Source: Paenibacillus cellulosilyticus (GTDB taxonomy: Bacteria; Bacillota; Bacilli; Paenibacillales; Paenibacillaceae). Taken from it: a DNA stretch of 38,606 bases. The stretch lies in assembly GCF_003182255.1 (NCBI RefSeq), contig NZ_QGTQ01000045.1, positions 1-38,606 on the forward strand, written 5' to 3'. This document shows positions 7,847-14,808 of this stretch, piece by piece (position 1 is the stretch's first letter; each line of letters starts with the position of its first letter). The notes beneath the pieces are model-generated. The model searched no databases, was not told the DNA's origin, and worked only from the letters and a program-made list of their open reading frames with translations. Position numbers and translations under genes: made by a program.

Positions 7847-8455
7847 TTAAGCATCGGGAGATACGAGAGGGCTGCCGACAAGCAAACGGTCGATAAAATC
7901 GGTCAGCGTTTGTCGTTTCGCTTCATATTCTTGTTCATTCCAATCAAAAATACCTTTGTCAAACCAGAAGGAAGCGCCAACTAGTAAAAATTCCACAGCC
8001 AGTTCCGGCTGCCGAACATGGAATATTCCTTCTTCCACGCCTTGTTGAACGATTTGCCGAGCATAGGGGAGTAAGGCCATGATCTCGGCGACAATCCATT
8101 TCTGATGCAGGGTGCTGTTGATTTCTTGATGCAGGTATTCAAATACGTCTACGTCTTCCTCGTTCGGGGAAGCTTCCGTAAATAGACGTGTAAGCTTATC
8201 GAGAGCATTCCATTGCGTACTATCGACCAAGTCCTTTACTTTTTCGAGCCGCGAGGCCAGGGTGCGCTCGCAGGCAGCATGGATGACTTCTTCTTTGGAC
8301 TGGAAATAATAATAGAACGTTCCTTGTGCCACTCCGATTTTCTTGACGATATCGCTGACCGAAGTCTGTTCGTAGCCCTTGGAAGCAAACAACTCCATTG
8401 CGGCATTCACAATCTCATCTTTTCGTTCCTGCGGATCCTTGGATATTCTGGGCAT
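7847..8455 (-). CDS. TetR/AcrR-family transcriptional repressor
   Basis: 202 residues. The N-terminal helix-turn-helix spans about 10-55 (KDEIVNAAMELFASKGYEQT, then VAQGTFYYYFQSKEEV). The C-terminal helical ligand domain includes a conserved FDKGIFDW segment. AAGGAGG lies eight bases upstream of the ATG. It is divergent from an MFS drug exporter and heads an operon with a nitroreductase. Two palindromes in the shared intergenic region are its likely operators, one overlapping its own -35, which implies autorepression. The inducer is unknown. Confidence 0.88.
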   Translation of the reverse strand: MPRISKDPQERKDEIVNAAMELFASKGYEQTSVSDIVKKIGVAQGTFYYYFQSKEEVIHAACERTLASRLEKVKDLVDSTQWNALDKLTRLFTEASPNEEDVDVFEYLHQEINSTLHQKWIVAEIMALLPYARQIVQQGVEEGIFHVRQPELAVEFLLVGASFWFDKGIFDWNEQEYEAKRQTLTDFIDRLLVGSPLVSPDA

Positions 8456-8492
8456 GTGAAGACCTCCTTTTTATCACTCCTATCCTATTTTA

Positions 8493-8522
8493 AATATATC
8501 CAATTGACTGAATATCAGTCAA
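8493..8522 (-). promoter_or_regulatory. Promoter of the TetR-nitroreductase operon
   Basis: On the minus strand, TTGACT (8522-8517) and TATATT (8498-8493) are separated by 18 bp. The -35 lies within the first palindromic operator, so repressor binding would block it. Confidence 0.55.
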
Positions 8523-8523
8523 T
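8503..8523. promoter_or_regulatory. TetR operator 1
   Basis: ATTGACTGA-ATA-TCAGTCAAT is a 21-bp palindrome with perfect 9-bp arms in the intergenic region between the divergent TetR and MFS genes. Confidence 0.7.
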
Positions 8524-8543
8524 GTAATAAACTCATTCTATCA

Positions 8544-8564
8544 ATCGACTGACAGTCAGTCAAT
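8544..8564. promoter_or_regulatory. TetR operator 2
   Basis: ATCGACTGACAGTCAGTCAAT shares the GACTG/CAGTC arms of operator 1. Its centre is 41 bp away, close to four helical turns, so both sites face the same side of DNA. It lies 21 bp before the MFS start codon, overlapping the likely leader. Confidence 0.65.
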
Positions 8565-8585
8565 AATGAGATCTGGAGGATTTTT

Positions 8586-9764
8586 ATGAACAAACAAAAG
8601 ATATTATTTGTGCTTGGACTCTCTGCCGCGATAGTTTCTCTTGCGCAAAGCTTATATGTCCCGTTGCTCCCCGACATGCAGCGTGACCTTCACACTTCCT
8701 TGTCTATGGCCAACCTCACCGTTACCTTATTTACGATCGCGATGGCTGTGATGCAGGTGGTACTCGGACCTGTTGTAGATCGTAACGGTCGCAAAAAAAT
8801 TCTGATTCCCGGCATGATTATTTATGTACTGGCTACGATTGGATGTACGTTTTCGTTTTCGATTGAAATGCTGCTTATCTTCCGCATCATTCAAGGAATT
8901 GGTGCGGCAGCTGTACCACTGGTTGCGGCAACCATGATTGGAGATGTATTCGAAGGAAAGAAACGGGCCGAAAGTATGGCCACGTACCAAATGATATTAG
9001 GAATCTCGCCTGCAATTGGCCCTCTGATTGGCGGCTTAATCGGATCCGTGTTCGGATACTCCGGTACCTTTGTTTTTGCGGCGGCAAGTGCCGTTATCAT
9101 AATGTTTATCGCTCTGTTCGTACTCCCCGAAACCAAACCGACAACTTCAACCTTAACAGGAAAACAGGTTGGACTAAACGCATTCAGACGGATTTTTCAA
9201 AGTAAAACCGGCCGTGTCGTGTTGTTGAGCGGTTTTGTTCTCTATGATGTCTTTTACACCTTTATCGTATTTCTGCCAATGATATTGGAGTCCCAATATG
9301 ACCTGGGTGCTGCGAACATCGGCTTTTTTTCTCTTGCCTTAATGGCCTTTAATCTTGTCGGCAGCAAGCTCAGCGGCAGACTTCAAAGCAAAATCGGTAC
9401 TGTAAAATCGTTGTTATGGGTCAGTTCCTCTATCGTAGGATGTCTTGTGATTTTTATTTTTGCCGCCAAACTTTCGCTTATAACACTGCTTCTAGCCTTA
9501 ATGCTCACCGGCTTCGTGAACGGATTGGCTATGCCTGTGATGCCTACCTTATTATCAGCAGAATTCGTTCAAGAGAGAGCAACCGCGATGGGGGTCTACA
9601 ACTTTGTTCGCTACCTGGGCATGGCTGCGGCGCCGATGATTGGGAGTGTTTTATATCTGGTTGGAGGTACAGACTTGTTAATCGGCGTAACGGCTGTTTT
9701 TGTAGGAGCGGTTGTAATTGTCACTCGTCAATTATTGCCGTCGAAGGGTAAGCAGAGGGCTTAA
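8586..9764 (+). CDS. MFS drug efflux transporter (Bcr/CflA-like)
   Basis: 392 residues with about twelve hydrophobic segments. Motif A of drug:H+ antiporters appears as GPVVDRNGRKKIL (about 60-72), and the fifth-helix motif C region reads LGISPAIGPLIGG (about 136-148). It should sit in the cytoplasmic membrane and export a toxic compound in exchange for protons. The start has GGAGG eight bases upstream. It is divergent from the tetR-nitroreductase operon and shares its operators, so pump and reductase are probably induced together. No clear terminator follows. Confidence 0.85.
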   Translation: MNKQKILFVLGLSAAIVSLAQSLYVPLLPDMQRDLHTSLSMANLTVTLFTIAMAVMQVVLGPVVDRNGRKKILIPGMIIYVLATIGCTFSFSIEMLLIFRIIQGIGAAAVPLVAATMIGDVFEGKKRAESMATYQMILGISPAIGPLIGGLIGSVFGYSGTFVFAAASAVIIMFIALFVLPETKPTTSTLTGKQVGLNAFRRIFQSKTGRVVLLSGFVLYDVFYTFIVFLPMILESQYDLGAANIGFFSLALMAFNLVGSKLSGRLQSKIGTVKSLLWVSSSIVGCLVIFIFAAKLSLITLLLALMLTGFVNGLAMPVMPTLLSAEFVQERATAMGVYNFVRYLGMAAAPMIGSVLYLVGGTDLLIGVTAVFVGAVVIVTRQLLPSKGKQRA

Positions 9765-9787
9765 CTTCCAACACTTTAAAACACGCA

Positions 9788-9987
9788 CTAGCTCAAACTC
9801 GCAATGTGAGCAAGGAATACGCAAAGATTCCGATAGGGGGCATTCCATGATAGCTCCCAAGGAACGTAACGGCATTCACAAGCTGACATTTGGGACAGTG
9901 AAACCCCTCGGGCCACATCAACTTGTACAAATGCTGATGGCAGGCTTCCTCGGTTTGGAATATTTTTTGGAACTGAATCAAATTCAT
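9788..9987 (-). pseudogene. N-terminal fragment of an IS1595-family transposase
   Basis: A minus-strand ATG at 9987 opens a frame with the IS1595 zinc-ribbon signature: EEACHQHLYKLMWPEGFHCP followed by KC. The second cysteine pair (CSHC) is present only in another frame, near 9800, so a frameshift lies between. The rest of the transposase, including the DDE domain, is absent, the sequence running directly into the 3' flank of the MFS gene. It is a dead remnant. Confidence 0.7.
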
Positions 9988-10017
9988 CGGTTCTTTCTTT
10001 GCTATAAGAATCGCCCC

Positions 10018-10034
10018 CGAACAAACGTTTGTTC
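10018..10034. promoter_or_regulatory. Palindrome resembling a LexA (SOS) box
   Basis: GAACAAACGTTTGTTC is a perfect 16-bp palindrome. Read as CGAAC-AAAC-GTTTG it fits the Bacillus LexA/DinR box CGAAC-N4-GTTYG. It lies 31 bp upstream of the transposase remnant start and about 120 bp upstream of the SDR start. A chance match cannot be excluded. Confidence 0.35.
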
Positions 10035-10071
10035 CGCATTGTAGGCGGAAAATGAATTTGGCATGTATAAC

Positions 10072-10102
10072 TTGACTTGGAGTACACTCCAAGTTGTAAA
10101 TT
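10072..10102 (+). promoter_or_regulatory. MerR-type promoter of the SDR-MerR operon
   Basis: TTGACT (10072-10077) and TAAATT (10097-10102) are 19 bp apart, the over-long spacer typical of MerR-controlled promoters. The spacer region holds the dyad ACTTGGAGT-AC-ACTCCAAGT (10075-10094) with perfect 9-bp arms. The MerR protein encoded downstream is the natural binder. Confidence 0.75.
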
Positions 10103-10151
10103 TAAGTATGTCAGCAAAGTCAAACCAACTATAGTGAAAAGAGGTAACACC

Positions 10152-10880
10152 ATGCAACATGCAAGGACCGTTCTGATTACCGGAGCTAACAAAGGTATTG
10201 GATACGAAACGGCTAGACAATTGGGAGCTATGGGATTTACGATCCTGCTTGGAACGCGAAACGAGGAGAAAGGAAAGGATGCAGCAGCTGGGTTGGCAAA
10301 TGAAGGAGTGAATGCTCGCCATATTTTGTTGGATGTTACAAACCAACATACGATCGAAGCTGCATCCAAGAAAATTGAAGAAGAATTTGGGTCGCTCGAC
10401 GTATTGATAAATAACGCTGGAGTGTCATTGGAAAGAGGCGTTTCCCCAAGTCAGCTTGAGTTGTCTGTCTTAAAAGAAACCTTTGAGATTAATTTTTTCG
10501 GCATGTTTGCTGTAACGAGAGCAATGCTTCCCTTATTACTAAAGTCTCCATGCGGTAGAATTGTCAACCTATCGAGCGGCCTCGGTTCTTTAACCATCAA
10601 TAGCGATCCCGAATCCGCATTCGCACGTTTCAATTTGCTGGCTTACAATAGCTCCAAAACAGCTGTTAACGCTTTAACCGTAATGCTTGCCAAAGAATTT
10701 AACAATACGACACTGAAAATCAATGCTGCTGATCCTGGTTATACGGCTACCGATTTAAATCGACATACGGGCTATCGTTCGGTAGAGCAGGCCGCCGGGA
10801 TTGTCATTCGCCTTGCGACGCTTCCGGAAGTTGGGCCAACAGGTGGTTTCTTTGATGAGAATGGCGAAATTCCTTGGTAA
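10152..10880 (+). CDS. Short-chain dehydrogenase/reductase
   Basis: 242 residues from the ATG at 10152, which is preceded by GAGGT; longer upstream starts lack a ribosome site and would cross the promoter. The Rossmann cofactor motif is TGANKGIG at residues 10-17, followed by an Arg-containing GTRNEEKG segment that favours NADP(H). NNAG is present near residue 86, and the catalytic Tyr165-X3-Lys169 lies in YNSSK. It is a classical cytosolic SDR, probably a carbonyl reductase, with unknown substrate. It forms an operon with MerR copy 2 (26-bp gap) under a MerR-type promoter. The tail of a second copy survives at 5903-6043. Confidence 0.88.
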   Translation: MQHARTVLITGANKGIGYETARQLGAMGFTILLGTRNEEKGKDAAAGLANEGVNARHILLDVTNQHTIEAASKKIEEEFGSLDVLINNAGVSLERGVSPSQLELSVLKETFEINFFGMFAVTRAMLPLLLKSPCGRIVNLSSGLGSLTINSDPESAFARFNLLAYNSSKTAVNALTVMLAKEFNNTTLKINAADPGYTATDLNRHTGYRSVEQAAGIVIRLATLPEVGPTGGFFDENGEIPW

Positions 10881-10906
10881 CAATAATGAAGGGAAGGATT
10901 CTATAA

Positions 10907-11332
10907 ATGGAAATTCCAGAGGTTGTGACCTCTATAAAGCAAGCTACAGAATTAACAGGTTTAACGGAAGACACCATTCGTTATTATGAGAAAATTGGAC
11001 TGCTGCCTTATGCAGATCGAAAACGAAACGGGCATCGGGTTTATCGTAGGGAACAGATTCAAAGCATCATTTTTCTAACCCGATTAAAGGCAACAGGGAT
11101 GACGATAGAAGAAATGAAACGTTATCGAGAACTTTCAAGTCTCGGCAACGATACGGTTCCTTTAAGACTCTCTATACTGGAAGAGCACCATCAAAAGATT
11201 CAAAAAGAAATTGCAAGATTGTTTGAGGTTCAAAGAATCATTGAATATAAAATCGATCACTATCGTGAGATCACTCAAAATCCAGATCTTAGCGATACTA
11301 ATTGTGCTTCTACTATTAAGAATGACCTGTAG
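10907..11332 (+). CDS. MerR-family transcriptional regulator, copy 2
   Basis: 141 residues, with the same winged HTH plus coiled-coil layout as copy 1 (TGLTEDTIRYYEKIGLLPYA is shared exactly). Differences cluster in the wing (RREQIQS versus SSDQIRG) and the C-terminal helix. It lies behind the SDR gene and is probably autoregulated through the 19-bp-spacer promoter at 10072-10102. Regulators of this shape next to oxidoreductases often respond to reactive electrophiles or aldehydes; the inducer here is not known. GGAAGG lies about eight bases upstream of the ATG. Confidence 0.88.
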   Translation: MEIPEVVTSIKQATELTGLTEDTIRYYEKIGLLPYADRKRNGHRVYRREQIQSIIFLTRLKATGMTIEEMKRYRELSSLGNDTVPLRLSILEEHHQKIQKEIARLFEVQRIIEYKIDHYREITQNPDLSDTNCASTIKNDL

Positions 11333-11363
11333 ACTGTATAGTCTCCGGAGATAACTTTATCTC
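11331..11363 (+). terminator. Two small hairpins after MerR copy 2
   Basis: AGACT-GTAT-AGTCT (11331-11344) and GAGATAA-CT-TTATCTC (11348-11363) follow the stop codon directly. There is no strong T tract. The second hairpin is partly kept after MerR copy 1 (GAAATAACTTTATCTC), so it was part of the duplicated unit. Confidence 0.35.
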
Positions 11364-11416
11364 ATCATTTAAAATGCCAACGTTAGTGGCGTGAGCGTTT
11401 TAAACTATATATTTTT

Positions 11417-11592
11417 ATGCATCCTCAATTTCAGAAGAAGGGAATAGGCCAAGCCTTAGTAAAGAAATACTTCAAGAGGCGGAGCGGTTCGGGTTGGAAA
11501 TTGTGACTTTGACCTACGATTCAAAACATACGTCATTTTATTCAGAGAGTGGATTCATAACCTTGTTCTGGAGGCTTATGGAGGAAAAATGA
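11417..11592 (+). pseudogene. C-terminal remnant of a GNAT acetyltransferase
   Basis: The frame from 11417 reads MHPQFQKKGIGQALVKK, the acetyl-CoA-binding motif A (Q-X2-G-X-G/A) of the GNAT fold. It must shift near 11470 to continue as EILQEAERFGLEIVTLTYDS and FYSESGFI, ending at TGA 11590-11592. The N-terminal half of the domain is missing. The hairpin at 11624-11659 is its old terminator. Confidence 0.7.
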
Positions 11593-11623
11593 ATAAGCTG
11601 AGGAACTATAGTTCAAAATACAC

Positions 11624-11659
11624 AACGGCAACCAGCGAAGAAGCGCGGTTGCCGTTTTT
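11624..11659 (+). terminator. Terminator behind the GNAT remnant
   Basis: AACGGCAACC pairs with GGTTGCCGTT around a 13-base loop, followed by TTT. It shows that an upstream start for the next gene at 11589 is not credible. Confidence 0.75.
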
Positions 11660-11723
11660 CATTCGACTAAAGGGCTGGGCGGATAACGGGATAATAACAG
11701 AAAATTCATGCATGGAGGCAAGA

Positions 11724-12033
11724 ATGTACCGTTCTTTGCTTTGTTTTTTCATTGCATTGATTGTGCTACCACCTAGGTATGTTTATGCAGTCCCTGATTA
11801 CGTGAAGTTTGGGGAAATAGCCATGAGAGACACAAAAACGCTACCCAAATGTGACCATTGTTGATTATTTGCATATAGGTCGTTCGGTCATTTCTCCATC
11901 GCAGGCGGAGGAAAAATTCAAGCTTTGGCTCCGTCGTCGAGATCAATCAAAATTCGGCGTGCATGTTTCGGTTATATTCAACTCGAAAACCGCAGAGGTA
12001 CAATCGATACAGTTAAACGAAACAGATAGATGA
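11724..12033 (+). pseudogene. Frameshifted DUF3889-type secreted protein
   Basis: The ATG at 11724 has GGAGG seven to ten bases upstream and begins a signal peptide (MYRSLLCFFIALIVL, ending near VYA), followed by PDYVKFGEIAM. After about base 11829 the reading must change frame: the other frame continues ETQKRYPNVTIVDYLHIGR, SPSQAEEKFKLWLR and FGVHVSVIFNSKTAEV to the stop at 12031-12033. Joined, the two pieces give a small exported protein of DUF3889 type, function unknown. A small indel near 11829 explains the break, so the gene is probably inactive unless the break is a sequencing error. Confidence 0.65.
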
Positions 12034-12068
12034 TCAGAATCAATTGGTCAGTCCAACGGACCGTTAAG

Positions 12069-12173
12069 CTCCCTCGAAATGATTCGGTTTCCTCACTCAG
12101 ACTCATGAATTCGCAGGATTTCATCCTGTAGTTAAATAGAAGACAAGGATGATCGGGGAGCCGGTGGCTGGGA
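12069..12173 (+). repeat. 105-bp intergenic repeat, copy 2
   Basis: 95% identical to 5798-5902 and in the same orientation, so the two are direct repeats about 6.3 kb apart. It is followed after about 220 bp by the IS110 remnant. The stretch 12174-12398 holds no gene I can recognise; it is probably the non-coding end of the IS110 element. Confidence 0.85.
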
Positions 12174-12398
12174 GATAGAGAATTGGGCATGAGGAAATAA
12201 AGGTGATTATGGACCACCCACATTGTTCCATAATTCGCACGTCTCCACTTCGCCCTAGCGATTCTCACTCCCATGTCTCAACGGGTCATAGCCCTTTCAT
12301 TCCTTCGTCACATCTAACTACGGGGTGGAGGTCGGTCTTTCTAACGGAACGGGTCCGAGCCCTTTTGCGTAACGTCTTCCGATACTCCGTGCTTCTTG

Positions 12399-12795
12399 TC
12401 ATCCTGCGAATACTTGAGCTGGTGAGGATCGTTTGGTTTTACGCTGCTTGTGGGAATACCTTTCCACATTGTAACGGTGTGCCGCTCGGATTTCCGGGTT
12501 TGTCATGACCATACTCATCGTCATGAGATAAAGAAAATGACGTAAACGAGGTCGGCCTCGTTTGCTGAGAACCATCTTACCTCGCCATTTCCCTGAACTA
12601 GCTTCAGCTAGATTTAAACCGGCATGGCGAAGCAAAGCATTCCCGTGAGCATATCCGCTTAGATCACCAGCCTCACCGAGTACACCCGCTAAATTCGTTA
12701 CATAAACGCCTCGTATTTCAAGCAGCTGCTGTGCATAAGGAATATGCTCAAGAATGAGGCGGAGCTCGTGCTCGATTTGTTCAAGCTGGCGCAGA
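12399..12795 (-). pseudogene. C-terminal fragment of an IS110-family transposase
   Basis: The minus strand reads LRQLEQIEHELRLILEHIPY, then IRGVYVTNLAGVLGEAGDL, LLRHAGLNLAEASSGKWRGK and GRPRLRHFLYLMTMSM. This is the typical order of the transposase_20 C-terminal domain of IS110/IS1111 elements. The N-terminal RuvC-like DEDD domain is absent: the sequence breaks at about 12795 into an unrelated gene. The last residues after HRYNVE do not look like the family, suggesting a further frameshift. It cannot be active. Confidence 0.75.
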
Positions 12796-13142
12796 GCCTT
12801 TATCTCCATGACTTAAGAGACTGTCCAGAAGGCTTTATTGTGGTTAGGACTTTTGAAGAAGCGGTGCAAGCTTTTAAAGAAAATCCGATAAATTTGCTGT
12901 CGCTTGATCACGACTTAGGCGAGGACGAGCACGGAAACGAATTGCCTAATGGCTACGACTTCGTTAAGTATTTTTGCGAAAATGGCTTGAGGGCCAATAA
13001 AATATTTCTACATACAGACAATCCTGTGGGTCGAAAGAATATGTACGAAACACTACTTGCTGCGCAACGCAGAGGTTTTATTGATGCCGATATTGAGATA
13101 TTCCATTATTCAATTACACGAAACAAGTATTCAGGAGACTAA
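12744..13142 (+). pseudogene. Truncated cyclic-phosphate-processing receiver-domain protein
   Basis: An open frame of 132 codons. Its first 17 or so codons are the antisense of the IS110 fragment. Family-like sequence starts near 12795 with LYLHDLRDCPEGFIVVRT, followed by LLSLDHDLGED, GYDFVKYF and IFLHTDNPVGRKNM. This matches the small REC-like domain proteins named cyclic-phosphate processing receiver domain. The usual start of the domain is an acidic pair (LDD); here it is LHD, so one conserved acidic residue is lost. The native start is gone. A weak AAGGAAT lies before the chimeric ATG, so a fusion product is possible but not likely to be useful. Confidence 0.6.
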
Positions 13143-13154
13143 TAATGTTTTACT

Positions 13155-13530
13155 TTAATGGGAGTTACGATTCCAGACGATAACATCCGTACCTTCGTCC
13201 GTGATAAAAGAAGGATAATGCAGTTGATCTACGATTTTCTGCAAAACTATCGTATCCGGCCCTCCGTTATTTGGCGCTGCGACGACGTTCGCCACGTTTA
13301 CATTGGCCAGATCGAACAGATGCTTCTGCTCATCATCGTCAAGCTGTGCGCTTTGCTGATACTTAGCAGCACTTCCGGCGAAGGATTAACCTCCTTGCCT
13401 TGCTCCAGCCAGGTATAGTAAGTCACGCTTATATGGGCAAGATAAGAGACTTCTTCTCTTCGAAGCCCCGGAGTACGTCTTCGTCCGGGCAGCGGTTCGA
13501 GGATATAGATGATCGGGTTCTTTACGCTCC
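13155..13530 (-). pseudogene. Broken MmyB-like XRE-family regulator
   Basis: The minus strand reads PLPGRRRTPGLRREEVSYLA and YYTWLEQGKEVNPSPEVL, the standard helix-turn-helix of MmyB-like regulators. It then must shift frame near 13380 to continue QLDDDEQKHLFDLANVN, VLQKIVDQLHYPSFI and VIVWNRNSH before a TAA at 13157-13155. The N-terminal start and the whole remaining ligand domain are missing. It is a decayed gene. Confidence 0.65.
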
Positions 13531-13557
13531 CTAACGGGAAATATTAGTTCATTTTAG

Positions 13558-13603
13558 GCAGCAGTAGTCTAGACTTTCCTCTCGTCCATGACTACTGCTG
13601 TTT
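13558..13603. terminator. Inverted repeat, possible terminator
   Basis: GCAGCAGTAGTC pairs with GACTACTGCTGT across a 20-base loop, followed by TTTCGTTT. It separates the dead regulator from the acetyltransferase gene; orientation is uncertain. Confidence 0.45.
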
Positions 13604-13623
13604 CGTTTGTTGGGTTAGTCTAT

Positions 13624-13651
13624 TTGCTAAATTTGATTAGATCGATATACT
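13624..13651 (+). promoter_or_regulatory. Candidate promoter of the acetyltransferase gene
   Basis: TTGCTA and TATACT are separated by 16 bp, about 47 bp upstream of the ATG at 13698. Confidence 0.4.
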
Positions 13652-13697
13652 TGAGCACATAGCACGACATATAAAACGAACGAAGAGGTAATCCATT

Positions 13698-14483
13698 ATG
13701 AACAAAGTAATACGTCCAATACTTCGTCAAAGACTAGGCCTTCCAGACAATGAGATCATTACGTTTGAGAATTTAGAAGATATCTTAATCAAAATGGCTA
13801 AAGAAATTCCTTTTGAAAATCTGAGCATAATCGAGAATCGCAATGCTGCGATCACCATGGACAATCTATATAACAAAATGATCCTTCGTAACGAGGGAGG
13901 CTTGTGTTATGAACTGAATACGGTTCTTTATTATTTTCTATCCGAGAACGGTTTTCATACAACGATGACTAGAGGTATCACCTACGACCATAATGAGAAT
14001 CGATGGAGCGCTAGCGGAAGAACGCATATCTTCAATTTAATTGAACATAATGGACAGTCGTATATTGTTGACTCTGGATTCGGAGGAAACCTGCCTTTAA
14101 AACCGGTTCCTTTAAACGGGGAAGTCATTGTATCGGACAACGGCGAATTTCGAGTGGAAAGAGTGAGCAGCGAGCACGGCGATTGCCTGTTCTATATGAA
14201 ATTGAAGCATAAACATGCTGATTGGAAGATAGGCTATGCATTTGATTCAACCAAGGAGATAAAGGACTTATCGGAATTAGATGACGTACAGAGCATAATC
14301 GTTCACCACCCGCAGTCACGGTTTAACAAGAAGCCCTTACTAACTAAGCGTACCGATCGAGGGACCATCACGTTAACGGATTGTTCCTTTACGCAGTGGA
14401 TAGATGGCATCGAGCATAAGCAAGAAATTAATGACGAGAGGTTTAGGGATTTGCTGAAAACGCATTTTGACTGGAATTGTTAA
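13698..14483 (+). CDS. Arylamine N-acetyltransferase
   Basis: 261 residues, the normal length of bacterial NAT enzymes. The cysteine-protease-like catalytic triad is visible: Cys70 in RNEGGLCYELN, His110 in GRTHIFNL and Asp125 in YIVDSGFGG. The enzyme transfers acetyl from acetyl-CoA to arylamines or arylhydroxylamines in the cytosol. The start has GAAGAGG upstream. It is a single-gene unit with its own promoter and terminator, and looks fully intact among the decayed genes to its left. The physiological substrate is unknown; detoxification would fit the neighbouring nitroreductase, since nitroreduction yields arylamines, but that link is inference. Confidence 0.9.
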   Translation: MNKVIRPILRQRLGLPDNEIITFENLEDILIKMAKEIPFENLSIIENRNAAITMDNLYNKMILRNEGGLCYELNTVLYYFLSENGFHTTMTRGITYDHNENRWSASGRTHIFNLIEHNGQSYIVDSGFGGNLPLKPVPLNGEVIVSDNGEFRVERVSSEHGDCLFYMKLKHKHADWKIGYAFDSTKEIKDLSELDDVQSIIVHHPQSRFNKKPLLTKRTDRGTITLTDCSFTQWIDGIEHKQEINDERFRDLLKTHFDWNC

Positions 14484-14546
14484 TGACAGGATGGATTGTA
14501 ATCGTTCTTTCGTTATCATCATGCGAGTCTTCGAGTCTTCGAGAAT

Positions 14547-14582
14547 GGGTATCTCAGCCGTTCATGTTGAGATGCCCTTTTT
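14547..14582 (+). terminator. Terminator of the acetyltransferase gene
   Basis: GGGTATCTCA pairs with TGAGATGCCC (one G-T pair) around a 10-base loop, followed by TTTTTG. Confidence 0.75.
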
Positions 14583-14588
14583 GTATGC

Positions 14589-14630
14589 TTGCGAATAAGA
14601 GGAAGTAAATGTTATTTTTGTTATTCGCAA
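14589..14630. promoter_or_regulatory. 10-bp inverted repeat upstream of the orphan binding protein
   Basis: TTGCGAATAA (14589-14598) and TTATTCGCAA (14621-14630) form a perfect inverted repeat. The second arm is followed 32 bp later by another TGTTATTC. This may be an operator region for the binding protein gene. Elsewhere in 14484-14808 I see only the terminator and the AAAACGTTTT site. Confidence 0.35.
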
Positions 14631-14697
14631 AATGTTTATATTTCCTAAACTGTTATTCCGTTAGCCTTGCGACATGTGGTATTCTTAGCATAGTAGT

Positions 14698-14707
14698 AAA
14701 ACGTTTT
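14698..14707. promoter_or_regulatory. AAAACGTTTT palindrome, LacI/CcpA-like half-match
   Basis: GTAAAACGTTTTCAT has the CG-centred palindrome of LacI-family sites and matches the right half of a cre box, but lacks the left TG. It lies 102 bp upstream of the binding protein start. Confidence 0.3.
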
Positions 14708-14808
14708 CATGAATGTTCGGATAAGCAGGATAAGAATGTATGAGCCGCATTGGTGAAAGGCTTAACGTATCGATGCGTTAACGTTCATGATGCTGAAGGA
14801 GGCGGGTT

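Noticed and set aside
11589-11723. Upstream extension of the DUF3889 gene from an ATG at 11589
   Set aside because: It would be translated through a clear intrinsic terminator (11624-11659) and lacks a signal peptide at that start; the ATG at 11724 has GGAGG and a signal peptide.
12203-12508. Plus-strand frame of 101 codons
   Set aside because: It lies over the end region of the IS110 remnant and is antisense to the transposase fragment; no ribosome site or motif.
13158-13418. Plus-strand frame of 86 codons
   Set aside because: Antisense to the MmyB-like regulator remnant, whose family motifs are recognisable on the minus strand.
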